Source of the DNA: Acidobacteriota bacterium
GTDB lineage: Bacteria > Acidobacteriota > Vicinamibacteria > Vicinamibacterales > UBA8438
DNA length: 57,035 bases
Reading direction: 5' to 3'
NCBI GenBank assembly: GCA_009861545.1
Contig: VXME01000151.1
Span: 1-57,035, forward strand
Part shown: in pieces, positions 1 through 9,339 of the stretch
Numbering within the stretch: position 1 is the stretch's first letter
How the letters are laid out: each line of letters opens with the position of its first letter
Translations under genes and position numbers: made by a program
The notes under the pieces: generated by a model
Told to the model about the DNA's origin: nothing
What the model saw: the letters and a program-made list of their open reading frames with translations, nothing else
Databases searched by the model: none

Positions 1-54
1 GAGGGCGGCCGGACGGTCGGCTCGGGCACCATCACCGAGATCGTCGACGACTAG
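1..54 (+). CDS. tuf: Elongation factor Tu, 3' end only
   Basis: The first 17 codons read [17 protein letters not shown] and then stop at TAG. This is the conserved C-terminal end of the third beta-barrel domain of EF-Tu, the GTPase that delivers aminoacyl-tRNA to the ribosome. Only the last few percent of the gene lies in the window. tuf directly upstream of rpsJ is the common str-S10 junction, which supports the identification. A 46-base spacer separates it from rpsJ, and no terminator is visible there, so read-through into the ribosomal genes is likely. Confidence 0.9.
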   Translation, partial: EGGRTVGSGTITEIVDD

Positions 55-100
55 GCGAGCGTTCGGCAGAAGTTCCGATCGAAGGCAGGGTGCGCGCGAC

Positions 101-433
101 ATGGCAACGTTCAGCGACAAGATTCGGATCCGGCTGAAGGCGTACGACCATCGGCTGCTCGACCAGTCGACGAGCGAGATCGTCGACACGGCGCGGCGGA
201 CCGGCGCGCGGCTCGCGGGACCGATCCCTCTGCCGACGGACAAGAACAAGTGGACGGTGCTGCGTTCCCCGCATGTCGACAAGAAGTCGCGGGAGCAGTT
301 CGAGATTCGTACTCACAAGCGCCTGATAGACATCTTCGAGCCGACGTCGCAGACGGTGGATGCGCTGATGAAGCTCGATCTGCCCGCCGGGGTGGACGTC
401 GAGATCAAGGCGTTCGGCAAGGAGCATGCGTAG
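101..433 (+). CDS. rpsJ: 30S ribosomal protein S10
   Basis: S10 sits in the head of the 30S subunit and in many bacteria also contacts NusB in antitermination complexes. The 110-residue product is near the usual 100-105, and its first residues ([16 protein letters not shown]) match the family start. The conserved GPIPLPT segment and the RTHKRLIDI block are present. The ATG at 101 is preceded by a purine-rich stretch (GAAGGCAGGG). The gene heads the S10 block and is followed 36 bases later by rplC. Confidence 0.97.
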   Translation: MATFSDKIRIRLKAYDHRLLDQSTSEIVDTARRTGARLAGPIPLPTDKNKWTVLRSPHVDKKSREQFEIRTHKRLIDIFEPTSQTVDALMKLDLPAGVDVEIKAFGKEHA

Positions 434-469
434 GGCCAGACCGCGTCCGAGCGGGTCGGGAATCGAGCG

Positions 470-1153
470 ATGGTGACCGGGATCATTGGGCAGAAGATCG
501 GCATGACGCAGGTGTTCGGGACCGACGGCGCGGCGCGGCCGGTCACCGTGCTCAAGGCCGGACCGTGCGTGGTCATCCAGCGCAAGCAGGCGGACCGGGA
601 CGGGTACGAGGCCGTGCAGCTCGGGCTGGTCGAGGATCGGCCGGCGCGCGTCACCAAGCCGGTGGCCGGCCTGTATGCCCGGGCGAACGTGCCCCCGACG
701 CGGGTGCGGCGGGAGGTGCCGCTCGACGGCGGGAGCGATGCGCCGGCCGAGGGCGAGCGGGTGCTGGCCTCGCTCTTCGCCGAGGGCGAGCAGGTGGACG
801 TCACCGGCATCAGCCGCGGTCACGGCTTTCAGGGCGTCATGAAGCGGCACGGCTTCGGCGGCGGCCGCGCGACGCACGGCTCGATGTTCCATCGGGCGCC
901 GGGGTCGATCGGCCAGTCCTCGTATCCGTCGCGGGTCCTCAAGGGCATGCGGGCGCCGGGGCGCATGGGCGGGGACCAGGTAACGGTACGCAATCTGCGC
1001 GTCGTGACGGTCGATGCCGAGAGCAACCGGTTGGTGGTGACCGGCGCGGTGCCGGGCGCAGCGGGCGCCTACGTGGTGATTCGCCGCGCGGTCGCGCCAC
1101 GCCGCGAGCCGGCGGCGCCGCCGGTCGACGAGAAGAAGAAGAAGAAGCGATGA
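470..1153 (+). CDS. rplC: 50S ribosomal protein L3
   Basis: L3 binds 23S rRNA early in assembly and reaches toward the peptidyl-transferase centre with a long loop. The 227-residue protein opens with [13 protein letters not shown], the family signature. The central loop [15 protein letters not shown] followed by [22 protein letters not shown] is intact, including the glutamine that is methylated in some bacteria. The tail is alanine/proline-rich and ends in a run of lysines, slightly longer than usual. Its TGA overlaps the ATG of rplD (ATGA at 1150-1153), so the two are probably translationally coupled. Confidence 0.97.
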   Translation: MVTGIIGQKIGMTQVFGTDGAARPVTVLKAGPCVVIQRKQADRDGYEAVQLGLVEDRPARVTKPVAGLYARANVPPTRVRREVPLDGGSDAPAEGERVLASLFAEGEQVDVTGISRGHGFQGVMKRHGFGGGRATHGSMFHRAPGSIGQSSYPSRVLKGMRAPGRMGGDQVTVRNLRVVTVDAESNRLVVTGAVPGAAGAYVVIRRAVAPRREPAAPPVDEKKKKKR

Positions 1154-1773
1154 CGTGTGACGTGGTCAACGAGCACAACGAGACGGTCGACGCTTTCGAG
1201 CTGAGCGACGAGCTGTTCGCTGGACCGATCGCCACGGGCCTGATCTGGGAGTCGGTGGTTCACGAGCAGGCGGGTACGCGGCGCGGCACGCACGCCACGA
1301 AGACGCGCGGGCTCGTCAGCGGCACCGGCCGGAAGCCGTGGCGTCAGAAGGGCTCGGGCCGCGCGCGGGTCGGCGAGGCCCGAAACCCGTTGTGGCGCAC
1401 CGGCGGCACCGTGTTCGGGCCGCAGCCGCGCAGCTACGAGTACCGCCTGCCGCGCAAGGTGGAGCGGGGTGCGCTGCGCGCGGCGCTGCGCGTGAAGTTC
1501 GAGGAGGGGGCCGTCGTCGTGCTGTCCGAGTTCGCGATCGACGAGCCGAAGACGCGACTGGCCGTGGAGTTGCTCGACAGGCTGGGCGTGACCGGCAAGG
1601 CGCTGCTGGTCGACGTGTCTCCGGGCAACGCTCTGGAGCGCGCGGTGAGCAATCTCCCCGACGTGCGCCTGGCGGCGTCGGGCCGTGTGACGGCGCGGGA
1701 TCTGGCCAACGCGGGCCGGGTCGTCATGAGCCGGGCGGCGGCCGAGCATCTGGCGCGGGTGGTGGCGTCATGA
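1150..1773 (+). CDS. rplD: 50S ribosomal protein L4
   Basis: L4 lines the polypeptide exit tunnel; in Escherichia coli it also represses its own operon. The 207-residue product has the tunnel-loop region TKTRGLVSGTGRKPWRQKGSGRARVGEARNP in recognisable form (positions about 50-80), then GGTVFGP. I start it at the ATG overlapping the rplC stop rather than at the far-upstream in-frame ATG at 250, which lies inside other genes. Its own TGA overlaps the rplW ATG by four bases (1770-1773). Confidence 0.96.
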   Translation: MTCDVVNEHNETVDAFELSDELFAGPIATGLIWESVVHEQAGTRRGTHATKTRGLVSGTGRKPWRQKGSGRARVGEARNPLWRTGGTVFGPQPRSYEYRLPRKVERGALRAALRVKFEEGAVVVLSEFAIDEPKTRLAVELLDRLGVTGKALLVDVSPGNALERAVSNLPDVRLAASGRVTARDLANAGRVVMSRAAAEHLARVVAS

Positions 1774-2060
1774 AGTCGACCGAGGTGATTCGGAGGGCGC
1801 TGATTACCGAGAAGACCACGCTCATGCGGGAGCAGGGCCAGATTCTCGCCTTCGAGGTCGCCATGGGGGCGACGAAGGTGGACGTCAAGCGCGCGGTGCA
1901 GCAGTTGCTCGGGGCGAAGGTCGCGGAGGTGCGAACGTCCATCGCCCACGGCAAGGTCAAGCGTCAGGGACGGTTCGCGGGGCGGCGGCCGGACTGGAAG
2001 AAGGCCTACGTCCGGCTGCGCCCGGGCGAGTCCGTGCCGGAGTTCCTCGAGGGCGCATAG
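1770..2060 (+). CDS. rplW: 50S ribosomal protein L23
   Basis: L23 sits at the tunnel exit and is the docking site for trigger factor and SRP. The 96-residue protein shows the family pattern: an N-terminal [11 protein letters not shown] motif, [21 protein letters not shown], and the C-terminal [13 protein letters not shown] segment. The start is the ATG overlapping the rplD stop codon. A further in-frame ATG 15 codons into the conserved N-terminus would remove family-conserved residues, so it is not used. Confidence 0.96.
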   Translation: MKSTEVIRRALITEKTTLMREQGQILAFEVAMGATKVDVKRAVQQLLGAKVAEVRTSIAHGKVKRQGRFAGRRPDWKKAYVRLRPGESVPEFLEGA

Positions 2061-2079
2061 GGTATCGGGAAGCGAGCCA

Positions 2080-2907
2080 ATGGCGATTCGCAAGCACAAG
2101 CCGACGTCGGCCGGCCGGCGATTCCAGAGCGTGCAGACGTTCGACGAAATCACCGTCACGCGGCCGTACCGACCGTTGACGCAGCCGCTCAAGAAGTCGG
2201 GCGGGCGGAACAACACGGGATCGATCACGATCTGGTGGCGGGGCGGTGGGCACAAGCGCGCCTACCGGGTCATAGATTTCAAGCGCGACAAGATCGGCGT
2301 TCCGGCGAAGGTGTCGACGATCGAGTACGACCCGAACCGGTCGGCGCGCATCGCGCTGGTCACCTACGCCGACGGCGAGAAGCGCTACATCCTGCATCCG
2401 CTCGGGGTGAAGGTGGGCGACTCGATCGTCGCCGGCCCGGACGTGGACATCCTGCCGGGCAACACCCTGCCGCTCAGCAACATCCCCCTCGGCACGCAGG
2501 TGCACAACGTCGAGCTGCGGCCCGGCAAGGGTGGTCAGCTCGCTCGCAGCGCAGGCGCATCGGTGCAGGTCGTGGCCAAGGACGGCAAGTACGTCACCGT
2601 TCGACTGCCGTCGGGAGAGACACGCCTCGTCATGCCGAAGTGCGTCGCGACGATCGGCCAGGTCGGCAACGTCGAGCACGAGAACGTCCGGGTCGGCAAG
2701 GCCGGCCGGAATCGCTGGCGCGGTCGCCGCCCCCATGTCTGCGGCAACGCCATGAACCCGGTCGATCATCCGCTCGGCGGGGGCGAAGGGCATGCGGCCG
2801 GGGGACGTCATCCGGTCTCGCCGTGGGGCGTTCCGGCCAAGGGTTACAAGACCCGCAAGCAGAAGCCCTCCGATCGCTTCATCCTCTCGCGCAAGAAGAA
2901 GCGCTAG
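2080..2907 (+). CDS. rplB: 50S ribosomal protein L2
   Basis: L2 is needed for subunit association and peptidyl-transferase activity. The 275-residue length is typical. It begins [18 protein letters not shown] and contains the C-terminal functional loop [16 protein letters not shown] with the conserved histidine (near residue 230), followed by the GRHPVSPWG segment. The tail KKKR is normal. A weak Shine-Dalgarno-like GGGAAGCGAG precedes the ATG. It lies 19 bases after rplW and 15 before rpsS. Confidence 0.97.
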   Translation: MAIRKHKPTSAGRRFQSVQTFDEITVTRPYRPLTQPLKKSGGRNNTGSITIWWRGGGHKRAYRVIDFKRDKIGVPAKVSTIEYDPNRSARIALVTYADGEKRYILHPLGVKVGDSIVAGPDVDILPGNTLPLSNIPLGTQVHNVELRPGKGGQLARSAGASVQVVAKDGKYVTVRLPSGETRLVMPKCVATIGQVGNVEHENVRVGKAGRNRWRGRRPHVCGNAMNPVDHPLGGGEGHAAGGRHPVSPWGVPAKGYKTRKQKPSDRFILSRKKKR

Positions 2908-2922
2908 TCAGGAATCGAGGTC

Positions 2923-3216
2923 ATGAGCCGCTCGCTGAAGAAAGGCCCGTTCGTCGATCTGCCGCTCCTCGAGAGCATCGAGGCGATGAACCGGAACGGC
3001 GTCAAGAAGGTCGTCAAGACCTGGTCGCGCCGCTCGACGGTGGTTCCCGAGATGGTGGGACATACGGTGGCGGTTCACAACGGGAAGAAGTTCGTTCCGG
3101 TCTACGTCACCGAGAACATGGTGGGCCACAAGTTCGGCGAGTTCGCGCCGACGCGCCTGTTCCGGGGGCACCCGACCAAGAGCGAGAAGTCGGCGTCGAG
3201 GGGAGGCGGGCGGTGA
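2923..3216 (+). CDS. rpsS: 30S ribosomal protein S19
   Basis: S19 forms the head-domain complex with S13 near the decoding A site. The 97-residue protein starts [16 protein letters not shown] and carries the signature [24 protein letters not shown] in pieces, ending with [13 protein letters not shown]. The last dozen residues ([12 protein letters not shown]) extend slightly beyond the usual core. The TGA overlaps the GTG start of rplV in a GTGA tetranucleotide (3213-3216). Confidence 0.97.
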   Translation: MSRSLKKGPFVDLPLLESIEAMNRNGVKKVVKTWSRRSTVVPEMVGHTVAVHNGKKFVPVYVTENMVGHKFGEFAPTRLFRGHPTKSEKSASRGGGR

Positions 3217-3947
3217 TCGAGGGTCGCGCTACGGCACGCTACGTCCGGACCTCGGCCCAGAAGGCGAAGCTCGTCGTGGATCTGATTCGCGGCAAGGACG
3301 TCGACAGCGCCCTGGCGACTCTGCGCTTTACGCGCAAGGGCGTCGCGAAGGACGTCGAGAAGGTGTTGCGGTCGGCCATCGCCAACGCGCAGCAGAAGGA
3401 GGGCGCCGGCGATGAGATCGAGCGTCTGTACGTGCGGGAGTGCTACGCGGATCAGGGTCCGACGCTGAAGCGGATCCGTGCCGCGCCGATGGGGCGCGCG
3501 TTTCGCATCCTGAAGCGGACGTCGCATCTGACGGTCATCGTGGAGGAGCGGTCCGAGGGACAGCCCGGGTTCCGGGCGCGCCGGCGGCGCGGCGGGCCGG
3601 AAGGAACCGGCTCGGGAGGCGGCGGCCGGGTGAAGCGGCGGCCGGTGTCGCGGCCCGCACCGCCCGCGGCGCCGGAACCGGACGTTGTGGAACCGGATGT
3701 GACGCCCGAGGCGCCGGAGCCCGGCGTTCCCGCCGAGACGGACGTGATACCGGAGCCGGAGGCACCGGAAGAGGAGCCGGAAGCGTCGGAGCCGGAGGCC
3801 GAGTCCGGCACGGCGCCGGAGCCGGAAGAGGCGCCCGAACCCGAGGCGCCGCCGGAGCCGGGGGCGCCGGAACCGAAGAAGAAACCGGAGGAGCCGGAAG
3901 AGGAACCGCCCAATTTGCCGCCGGGCGGCATCCTGGGCATCCGGTGA
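3213..3947 (+). CDS. rplV: 50S ribosomal protein L22 with long Pro/Glu-rich C-terminal extension
   Basis: L22 spans the exit tunnel with its beta-hairpin. Residues 1-113 are a normal L22: [23 protein letters not shown] at the start and the hairpin tip [17 protein letters not shown] around 89-105. Residues 114-244 are extra: a short Arg/Gly segment (about 114-143) followed by about 100 residues dominated by Pro, Glu and Ala. Most bacterial L22 proteins end near 110 residues, so this one is about twice normal length. The start is the GTG overlapping the rpsS stop; in-frame ATGs far upstream lie inside rplB and are rejected. rpsC follows after 27 bases, so the extension ends cleanly before the next gene. 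Confidence 0.93.
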   Translation: MIEGRATARYVRTSAQKAKLVVDLIRGKDVDSALATLRFTRKGVAKDVEKVLRSAIANAQQKEGAGDEIERLYVRECYADQGPTLKRIRAAPMGRAFRILKRTSHLTVIVEERSEGQPGFRARRRRGGPEGTGSGGGGRVKRRPVSRPAPPAAPEPDVVEPDVTPEAPEPGVPAETDVIPEPEAPEEEPEASEPEAESGTAPEPEEAPEPEAPPEPGAPEPKKKPEEPEEEPPNLPPGGILGIR

Positions 3948-3974
3948 CGGCCTGCGACCGGGAAGGGTCTGAGC

Positions 3975-4655
3975 ATGGGGCAGAAAGTTCATCCGTACGG
4001 CTTCCGTCTGGGCTTCAACAAGACGTGGCGCTCCCGCTGGTACGCGGATCGCGACTACGCGAAGCTGCTGCACGAGGATCTCGCCCTGAAGCGCGATCTG
4101 AAGACCCGCTTCTCGCATGCCGGCGTGTCCCGGATCGAGATCGAACGGGCCGCCAACAACCTGAAGCTCGACATCTACACGTCCCGGCCGGGAATCATCA
4201 TCGGCCGCAAGGGTACGGAGGTCGACAAGCTCAAGACGGAGATTCAGAAGCGCACGAGCCGCGAGGTCTTCATCAACATCCAGGAGATCCAGAAGCCGGA
4301 GCTCGACGCGCAGCTCATCAGCGAGAACGTCGCCTTGCAGCTCGAGAAACGGGTGGCGTTCCGCCGGGCGATGCGCAAGGCGGTCGAGGCCGCGCTCCGG
4401 TTCGGGGCTCGGGGCATCAAGGTGCGCGTGGGCGGGCGCCTGAACGGGGCCGAGATCGCGCGCTCGGAATGGTACCTCCACGGCCAGCTTCCGCTGCAGA
4501 CGTTGCGGGCGAACATCGACTACGGGTTCGGTCAGGCGCGTACGACCTACGGCGTGATCGGCATCAAGGTGTGGCTCTACAAGGGCGAGCGTCTCACGCC
4601 GCTGGTGGGTCGCGAGGAGGAGTACCGAGCGCCGCGGCGCGGCGCGCGGGCCTGA
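3975..4655 (+). CDS. rpsC: 30S ribosomal protein S3
   Basis: S3 lies at the mRNA entry channel and takes part in helicase activity on mRNA. The 226-residue product starts [20 protein letters not shown]. Its KH domain has the GxxG signature IIIGRKGTE around residue 75. The C-terminal domain has [21 protein letters not shown] and [17 protein letters not shown]. The length is normal. An AAGGGTCTGAGC stretch provides the ribosome-binding site. Confidence 0.97.
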   Translation: MGQKVHPYGFRLGFNKTWRSRWYADRDYAKLLHEDLALKRDLKTRFSHAGVSRIEIERAANNLKLDIYTSRPGIIIGRKGTEVDKLKTEIQKRTSREVFINIQEIQKPELDAQLISENVALQLEKRVAFRRAMRKAVEAALRFGARGIKVRVGGRLNGAEIARSEWYLHGQLPLQTLRANIDYGFGQARTTYGVIGIKVWLYKGERLTPLVGREEEYRAPRRGARA

Positions 4656-4698
4656 GGCTCTGCGCCGTGACGAGGACAAGCCGGAGGAGTGACGCACC

Positions 4699-5121
4699 AT
4701 GTTGATGCCGAAGAAGGTCAAGTACCGCAAGCAGCACCGCGGGCGCATGGCCGGCAAGGCGTGGCGGGGGTCGGCCGTGTCGTTCGGCGACTATGGGTTG
4801 CGGGCGATGGAGCCGTGCTGGATCACCGATCGGCAGATCGAGGCGGCCCGCGTCGCGATGACGCGGTTCGTCAAGCGCGGCGGCAAGATCTGGGTGCGGG
4901 TGTTTCCGGACAAGCCGATTACCAAGAAGCCGCAGGAGACCCGCATGGGCAAGGGCAAGGGCGCGCCCGAGCAGTGGGTGGCGGTGGTGCGGCCGGGCCG
5001 CATCCTGTTCGAGATGGAAGGTGTGAGCGCCGCCGACGCGAAGCGGGCGATGGAGCTCGCGGCTGCGAAGCTGCCGATAGAGGCCCGTTTCGCGACGCGG
5101 TTCGGTGAGGCGGGGGCATAG
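4699..5121 (+). CDS. rplP: 50S ribosomal protein L16
   Basis: L16 organises the A-site tRNA region of the 50S subunit. The 140-residue protein begins [17 protein letters not shown]; the family start is typically M-L-x-P-K, which favours the ATG at 4699 over the one at 4705. A strong GGAGGAG lies at 4683-4689. The conserved segments [15 protein letters not shown] and [16 protein letters not shown] are intact. The next gene, rpmC, begins two bases after the stop. Confidence 0.96.
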   Translation: MLMPKKVKYRKQHRGRMAGKAWRGSAVSFGDYGLRAMEPCWITDRQIEAARVAMTRFVKRGGKIWVRVFPDKPITKKPQETRMGKGKGAPEQWVAVVRPGRILFEMEGVSAADAKRAMELAAAKLPIEARFATRFGEAGA

Positions 5122-5122
5122 G

Positions 5123-5356
5123 ATGGCGAAGGTGTCAGAGCTTCGCGAGCTGGAGACCGAAGAGCTCGAGCAACGCGTGGGCGAGCTCGACGACCAGGTG
5201 TTCCGGTTGCGCCTCCAGAAGTCGATGGGGCAGGCCGACGCGGCGTACAAGATGCGGGGGTTGCGCCGCGACCGGGCGCGGGTGAAGACGTTGTTGCGGG
5301 AGCGCGAGCTCGATGCGGCGCCCGCTGCCGCGGCGGAGCCGGCCGCGACCGACTGA
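5123..5356 (+). CDS. rpmC: 50S ribosomal protein L29
   Basis: L29 is a small helical-hairpin protein near the exit tunnel. With the ATG at 5123 the product has 77 residues, [19 protein letters not shown], which matches the family N-terminus. An in-frame upstream ATG at 5105 would add six residues inside rplP and is unlikely. The [30 protein letters not shown] portion is typical, in shortened form. The last 12 residues are an Ala/Pro tail beyond the normal 65-70 residue core. Confidence 0.93.
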   Translation: MAKVSELRELETEELEQRVGELDDQVFRLRLQKSMGQADAAYKMRGLRRDRARVKTLLRERELDAAPAAAAEPAATD

Positions 5357-5373
5357 CGACTTGAGTGAATCCG

Positions 5374-5628
5374 ATGGGAAACCAACGCGAGGTCGTGGGC
5401 ATCGTGGTCCGGGACAAGATGGACAAGGGCGTGATCGTCGCGGTCGAGCGCCGGGTGCGCCACGACGTCTATCGCAAGATACGGCGCCGGACGCGGACGT
5501 TCATGGCGCACGACGAAGAGAACAGCGCCCGGGTCGGAGACCGCGTCGCGATGGCCGAGTCGCGTCCGCTCAGCAAGCGCAAGCGGTTCGTCGTCACGCG
5601 CGTCATCAATCGGGCCGAGACGGTTTGA
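5374..5628 (+). CDS. rpsQ: 30S ribosomal protein S17
   Basis: S17 is a primary 16S rRNA-binding OB-fold protein. Starting at the ATG at 5374 gives 84 residues ([19 protein letters not shown]), exactly the usual family length. A GTG nine bases upstream would add MNP and cannot be excluded. The conserved block [22 protein letters not shown] and the C-terminal [16 protein letters not shown] are present. The Shine-Dalgarno signal is weak. A 73-base spacer before rplN contains the short coupled ORF listed separately. Confidence 0.94.
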   Translation: MGNQREVVGIVVRDKMDKGVIVAVERRVRHDVYRKIRRRTRTFMAHDEENSARVGDRVAMAESRPLSKRKRFVVTRVINRAETV

Positions 5629-5654
5629 TGGAAACCCGCGCAGAAGGAGCAACG

Positions 5655-5705
5655 ATGTCCAGGCGGGATGGATCACCGGTCGAATCCAGCGGGGCGGGCC
5701 GATGA
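5655..5705 (+). CDS. Candidate 16-codon leader ORF coupled to rplN
   Basis: A perfect AAGGAG at 5644-5649 stands five bases before an ATG that opens a 16-codon frame, [16 protein letters not shown]. The TGA of this frame overlaps the rplN ATG as ATGA (5702-5705), the same arrangement seen between true gene pairs in this operon. The rplN start itself has only a GC-rich, poorly matching purine stretch upstream. It could be a leader peptide that delivers ribosomes to rplN by termination-reinitiation. I recognise no homologue, and a chance frame of this length is possible. Confidence 0.4.
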   Translation: MSRRDGSPVESSGAGR

Positions 5706-6070
5706 TCCAGATGCAATCCGTGCTCGACGTCGCGGACAATTCCGGCGCCCGCAAAATCGCCGTGATCAATCCGCTCGGGGGCGCCACCGGCCGCTACGCG
5801 CGACTCGGCGATCTGGTCACCGCCGCCGTGAAGGAGGCGGCCCCGGACGCGTCGGTCAAGAAGGGCCAGGTGGTCAGGGCGGTCATCGTACGCACGCGCA
5901 AGGAGCAGCGCCGTCGCGACGGAAGCTATATCCGGTTCGACCGCAACGCCGCCGTGCTCGTCAACGATCAGAACGAGCCGGTGGGCACCCGCGTCTTCGG
6001 TCCCGTCGCGCGGGAGCTGCGCGAGCGGAAGTTCATGAAGATCATCTCGCTCGCACCGGAAGTGCTGTGA
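5702..6070 (+). CDS. rplN: 50S ribosomal protein L14
   Basis: L14 helps form inter-subunit bridges and is the target of the silencing factor RsfS. The 122-residue length is exact for the family. It starts [19 protein letters not shown] and contains the signature region [11 protein letters not shown], then [10 protein letters not shown] and [29 protein letters not shown] in recognisable order. It is the first gene of the spc block and follows the short ORF above with a four-base overlap. Confidence 0.97.
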   Translation: MIQMQSVLDVADNSGARKIAVINPLGGATGRYARLGDLVTAAVKEAAPDASVKKGQVVRAVIVRTRKEQRRRDGSYIRFDRNAAVLVNDQNEPVGTRVFGPVARELRERKFMKIISLAPEVL

Positions 6071-6099
6071 GAGTCTGATACAGGAAAGAGCCCAGGAGC

Positions 6100-6432
6100 A
6101 TGTCCCGACTACGCACCCCGGTGCGCAAGAACGACAACGTGGTCGTCATGGCCGGCAGGGATCGCGGCAAGCGCGGCCGCGTTCTCAAGGTGTTTCCCGG
6201 CCGCAACCGCGTGGTGGTCGAGGGCGTGAACTTCATCAAGCGCCACACGCGGCCGAATCCGCGCGCCAACGTCAAGGGGGGCATCGTCGAGCGCGAAGCC
6301 CCGGTGCATGCATCGAACGTGCAGATCGTGTGTCCGGAGTGCGGCTCTCCGGCGCGCATCGGCCGCCTGTTGCTCGGTGACGGCCGCAAGGTGCGCGTCT
6401 GCCGCAAATGCGACGGAGCTGTGGACAAATGA
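6100..6432 (+). CDS. rplX: 50S ribosomal protein L24, zinc-ribbon form
   Basis: L24 initiates 50S assembly near the tunnel exit. The 110-residue protein has the KOW motif [21 protein letters not shown], then [11 protein letters not shown]. The C-terminal half contains two CxxC pairs (CPEC and CRKC), the zinc-binding variant of L24. Its TGA overlaps the rplE ATG (6429-6432). A purine-rich CAGGAAAGAG at 6081-6090 serves as the ribosome-binding site. Confidence 0.96.
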   Translation: MSRLRTPVRKNDNVVVMAGRDRGKRGRVLKVFPGRNRVVVEGVNFIKRHTRPNPRANVKGGIVEREAPVHASNVQIVCPECGSPARIGRLLLGDGRKVRVCRKCDGAVDK

Positions 6433-6971
6433 GTCGTCTGCGCGAGCGCTACTACGACGACGTCGTGCCGGCCCTCCGCAAGGAGTTCGGCTATGCCAAC
6501 GTCATGGCGGTGCCGAAGATCGAGCGCGTCGTCGTGAACATGGGGTTGGGGGCGGCGACCCAGAATTCCAAGCTGATCGACGTCGGCGCGAAGGAGCTGG
6601 CGCGCATCACGGGTCAGCAGCCGGTCACGCGCCGCGCGCGCAAGTCCGTGGCGCAGTTCAAGGTGCGGCAGGGCATGCCGATCGGCGTGATGGTCACGCT
6701 GCGGCGTACACGGATGTACGAGTTCCTGGACCGGCTGGTCTCGATCGCGTTGCCGCGCGTGCGCGACTTCCGTGGGGTGTCCCCCAAGGGGTTCGACGGC
6801 CGCGGGAACTACACCCTGGGCCTGAAGGACCAGTTGATCTTCCTCGAAATCGACTACATGCAGGTCGATCACGCGCGCGGCATGAACATCTCCGTGGTGA
6901 CGACGGCAGGCACGGACGAGGAGGGTCGCAAACTGCTGCAACTGATGGGGATGCCGTTCCGCAAGAACTGA
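6429..6971 (+). CDS. rplE: 50S ribosomal protein L5
   Basis: L5 binds 5S rRNA in the central protuberance. The 180-residue product has the typical [20 protein letters not shown] start, [11 protein letters not shown] around residue 30, [21 protein letters not shown], and the C-terminal [19 protein letters not shown]. The start at the overlap with rplX removes seven codons of a longer open frame and matches the family length. rpsN follows after 14 bases. Confidence 0.97.
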   Translation: MSRLRERYYDDVVPALRKEFGYANVMAVPKIERVVVNMGLGAATQNSKLIDVGAKELARITGQQPVTRRARKSVAQFKVRQGMPIGVMVTLRRTRMYEFLDRLVSIALPRVRDFRGVSPKGFDGRGNYTLGLKDQLIFLEIDYMQVDHARGMNISVVTTAGTDEEGRKLLQLMGMPFRKN

Positions 6972-6985
6972 GACGGACACAGCCT

Positions 6986-7171
6986 ATGGCCACCACCGCG
7001 AAGATCGTCAAGGAGAGGAAGCCGCCGAAGTTCCGCGTGCGGCTCCGGAATCGCTGCCGGCTGTGCGGCCGGCCGCGCGGGTACATGCGAAAGTTCGCCC
7101 TCTGCCGTCTCTGCTTCCGGAAGCTGGCGCTCGAAGGCGAGATCGCGGGCGTGATCAAGAGCAGTTGGTAG
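6986..7171 (+). CDS. rpsN: 30S ribosomal protein S14, zinc-binding type
   Basis: S14 is a late-assembling head protein. The 61-residue form with [20 protein letters not shown] (residues about 27-46) is the short, four-cysteine zinc-binding type, in contrast to the 100-residue zinc-free type. It ends [16 protein letters not shown], the standard C-terminus. The ATG at 6986 yields [16 protein letters not shown]. Zinc coordination follows from the family and is not shown directly. Confidence 0.96.
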   Translation: MATTAKIVKERKPPKFRVRLRNRCRLCGRPRGYMRKFALCRLCFRKLALEGEIAGVIKSSW

Positions 7172-7216
7172 GAGGAGGGCCGCGGCGCGGCTCAGGAGGC
7201 GGGAACGAAGGAAAGC

Positions 7217-7627
7217 ATGGCTGATCAGATTGCCGACATGCTGACGAGGATTCGCAACGCGACGATGGGGCACCGCCCGCGGGTGGACGTCCCGGATTCG
7301 CGGCTGAAGGCCGACATTGCGCGGATTCTGGAGAGCGAAGGCTACATCGCCGGCTTCAGGCAGCTCGAGTTGAAGAACCCGCGGGGCGACCATCCGTTGC
7401 GCGTCCTGAGGCTCTATCTCAAGTACGGACCGCACGGCGAGCGCGTGATCTCCGGACTCAGGCGGGTCAGTCGGCCGGGACGTCGGGTCTACTACGGCCA
7501 CGCCAAGGCGCCGCCGGTTCTGGCCGGTCTCGGCACCAGCATCCTGACGACGTCGCGGGGCGTGATGACGGGCCGCGACGCCGCGAAGGCCGGGGTCGGC
7601 GGCGAGGTGCTGTGCAATGTCTGGTAG
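7217..7627 (+). CDS. rpsH: 30S ribosomal protein S8
   Basis: S8 is a central organiser of the 30S platform and represses the spc operon in Escherichia coli. The 136-residue product starts with [13 protein letters not shown] and ends with the diagnostic [27 protein letters not shown] in recognisable form. The [10 protein letters not shown] segment in the middle is normal. A GGAACGAAGGAAAGC stretch before the ATG gives a good ribosome-binding site. Confidence 0.97.
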   Translation: MADQIADMLTRIRNATMGHRPRVDVPDSRLKADIARILESEGYIAGFRQLELKNPRGDHPLRVLRLYLKYGPHGERVISGLRRVSRPGRRVYYGHAKAPPVLAGLGTSILTTSRGVMTGRDAAKAGVGGEVLCNVW

Positions 7628-7669
7628 GAACATCGGCCGCTGCCCGGCTGCGGCGAGACGGGGAACGAG

Positions 7670-8206
7670 ATGTCGCGGGTAGGCAAGAAGCCGATTCCGA
7701 TTCCGGCGGGCGTGAAGGTCGACATCAGACCCGATGCCGTGGAGGTCAAGGGGCCGAAGGGGACGCTGCTCCAGCCCCTGCCCCCGGGCGTGCGGATCGA
7801 AGCCGACGGCGAGCAGTTGCTGGCGCATCCGGCCCGGGAGGACGCCGCGCTGGCGAAGTTCCACGGACTCGGCCGCAGCCTCGTCGCCAACGCCGTGCAC
7901 GGGGTGTCGCAGGGCTTCAAGAAGGAGCTCGACATCGTCGGCATCGGGTACCGCGCCGAGCACACCGGCAAGCAGGTGGTGTTCGCGCTCGGCTACTCGC
8001 ACCCGATCGAGTTCGACATTCCGGAAGGCATCGAGATCGCGGTCGAGAAGCAGACCCACCTCACGGTCAGCGGGATCGATCGGCAGCGGGTGGGGCAGGT
8101 CGCGGCGGACATCCGCGCTCTCCGCAAGCCCGATCCGTACAAGCAGAAGGGCGTGCGGTACACCGGCGAGGTGTTGAAGAAGAAGGTCGGAAAGACCGGC
8201 GCATAG
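7670..8206 (+). CDS. rplF: 50S ribosomal protein L6
   Basis: L6 lies near the factor-binding site of the 50S subunit. The 178-residue length is standard. It begins [18 protein letters not shown] and contains the second-domain signature [14 protein letters not shown] near the C-terminus. The repeat of two similar domains is evident from the [10 protein letters not shown] and [15 protein letters not shown] segments. rplR follows three bases after the stop. Confidence 0.97.
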   Translation: MSRVGKKPIPIPAGVKVDIRPDAVEVKGPKGTLLQPLPPGVRIEADGEQLLAHPAREDAALAKFHGLGRSLVANAVHGVSQGFKKELDIVGIGYRAEHTGKQVVFALGYSHPIEFDIPEGIEIAVEKQTHLTVSGIDRQRVGQVAADIRALRKPDPYKQKGVRYTGEVLKKKVGKTGA

Positions 8207-8208
8207 CA

Positions 8209-8583
8209 ATGAAAGTCAAGACCAAGAAGGATCGCCGCACGCGGGTGCGGCTGCGCCAGCGGCAGCGCCTCAGCGGGACGCCGGAGCGTCCGCGGCTCGC
8301 GGTGAACCGCAGCTTGGCGCATATCTCGGCGCAGGTGATAGACGACCACGCCGGGCGCACGATTGCGTCGGCGTCGAGCACGGAGCCGGCCATCAGGGGC
8401 CGGTTCGAGGATGGCGCGCGGGGCGGGAACGTCGCCGGCGCGCGGATCGTCGGAGCCGTCGTCGCGGAACGGGCGCTGGAGAAGGGCGTCAAGCACGTCG
8501 TGTTCGACCGCGGCGGATTCCTGTACCACGGGCGGGTGCGTTCGGTCGCCGAGGCGGCCCGCGAAGGCGGGCTCGACTTCTAG
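8209..8583 (+). CDS. rplR: 50S ribosomal protein L18
   Basis: L18 binds 5S rRNA together with L5. The 124-residue product starts [20 protein letters not shown] and has [46 protein letters not shown] and the end [22 protein letters not shown]. The start is the first ATG after the rplF stop; larger in-frame openings upstream lie wholly within rplF. Confidence 0.96.
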   Translation: MKVKTKKDRRTRVRLRQRQRLSGTPERPRLAVNRSLAHISAQVIDDHAGRTIASASSTEPAIRGRFEDGARGGNVAGARIVGAVVAERALEKGVKHVVFDRGGFLYHGRVRSVAEAAREGGLDF

Positions 8584-8615
8584 TCGGCCCGGGCAGCGAG
8601 GTCGCAGAGACACTG

Positions 8616-9128
8616 ATGCGCGAATCACGAGCCAAGATCGACCCGGCCATGCTCGACCTGAAGGACGCGGTGGTGTCCATCAATCGGGTGACCAAGGTTG
8701 TCAAGGGCGGCAAGAACCTCAGCTTCAGCGCCCTCGTCGTCGTCGGTGACGGGGCGGGGCACTGCGGCTTCGCGGTCGGCAAGGCCAAGGAAGTGCCGTC
8801 GGCCATCAAGAAGGGAATCGAGGCGGCCAAGAAGGCGCTGATCCGGGTGCCGTTGCAGGCGACCTCGATACCGCACCCGATTCTCGGTCGGTACGGGGCG
8901 GGACGCGTCCTGCTGAAGCCCGCGCCGCAGGGGACGGGCATCATCGCCGGCGGCGCCGTCCGGGCGGTCGTCGAGCTGGCCGGGATTCACGACATCCTGA
9001 CGAAGTCCCTGGGGTCGGACAACCCGCAGAACGTCGTGCGGGCCACGTTCGCCGGACTCTACGGGCTCAAGGACCCGGTCCAGGTAGCCAGGCTGCGCGG
9101 CCGGGAGTTGGAGGAGCTCACCGCCTGA
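8616..9128 (+). CDS. rpsE: 30S ribosomal protein S5
   Basis: S5 lies on the solvent side of the 30S subunit and affects translational accuracy. The 170-residue protein contains the double-stranded RNA-binding region [20 protein letters not shown] and the second domain [19 protein letters not shown]. The usual long N-terminal stretch is short here. The stop shares one base with the rpmD start (TGATG at 9126-9130), implying coupled translation. Confidence 0.97.
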   Translation: MRESRAKIDPAMLDLKDAVVSINRVTKVVKGGKNLSFSALVVVGDGAGHCGFAVGKAKEVPSAIKKGIEAAKKALIRVPLQATSIPHPILGRYGAGRVLLKPAPQGTGIIAGGAVRAVVELAGIHDILTKSLGSDNPQNVVRATFAGLYGLKDPVQVARLRGRELEELTA

Positions 9129-9337
9129 TGAGACCACCAGCGAAGCGCAACGACGAGGCGCCGCGCGTGCGCGTCACCCTCGTCAAGAGTTGGATAGGCT
9201 ACGAGAAGAACCAGGAGCGAATCGTCCGGGGTCTCGGTCTGCGCCGCATCGGCCACTCGGTCGACGTGGTCGACAATCCGTCGATTCGGGGCATGATTCG
9301 GGCGGTGCGGCATCTGGTGACTACGACGGAGTGCTGA
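9128..9337 (+). CDS. rpmD: 50S ribosomal protein L30
   Basis: L30 is a small surface protein of the large subunit, dispensable in some bacteria. The 69-residue frame has [21 protein letters not shown] and [29 protein letters not shown] in the right order. The N-terminal ten residues are longer than average, but the ATG is fixed by its overlap with the rpsE stop. rplO starts three bases after its stop. Confidence 0.95.
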   Translation: MRPPAKRNDEAPRVRVTLVKSWIGYEKNQERIVRGLGLRRIGHSVDVVDNPSIRGMIRAVRHLVTTTEC

Positions 9338-9339
9338 CG

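Noticed and set aside
2235-3212. Open frame upstream of rplV in the same frame
   Set aside because: It lies inside rplB and rpsS. The L22 homology begins at the GTG at 3213, which overlaps the rpsS stop.
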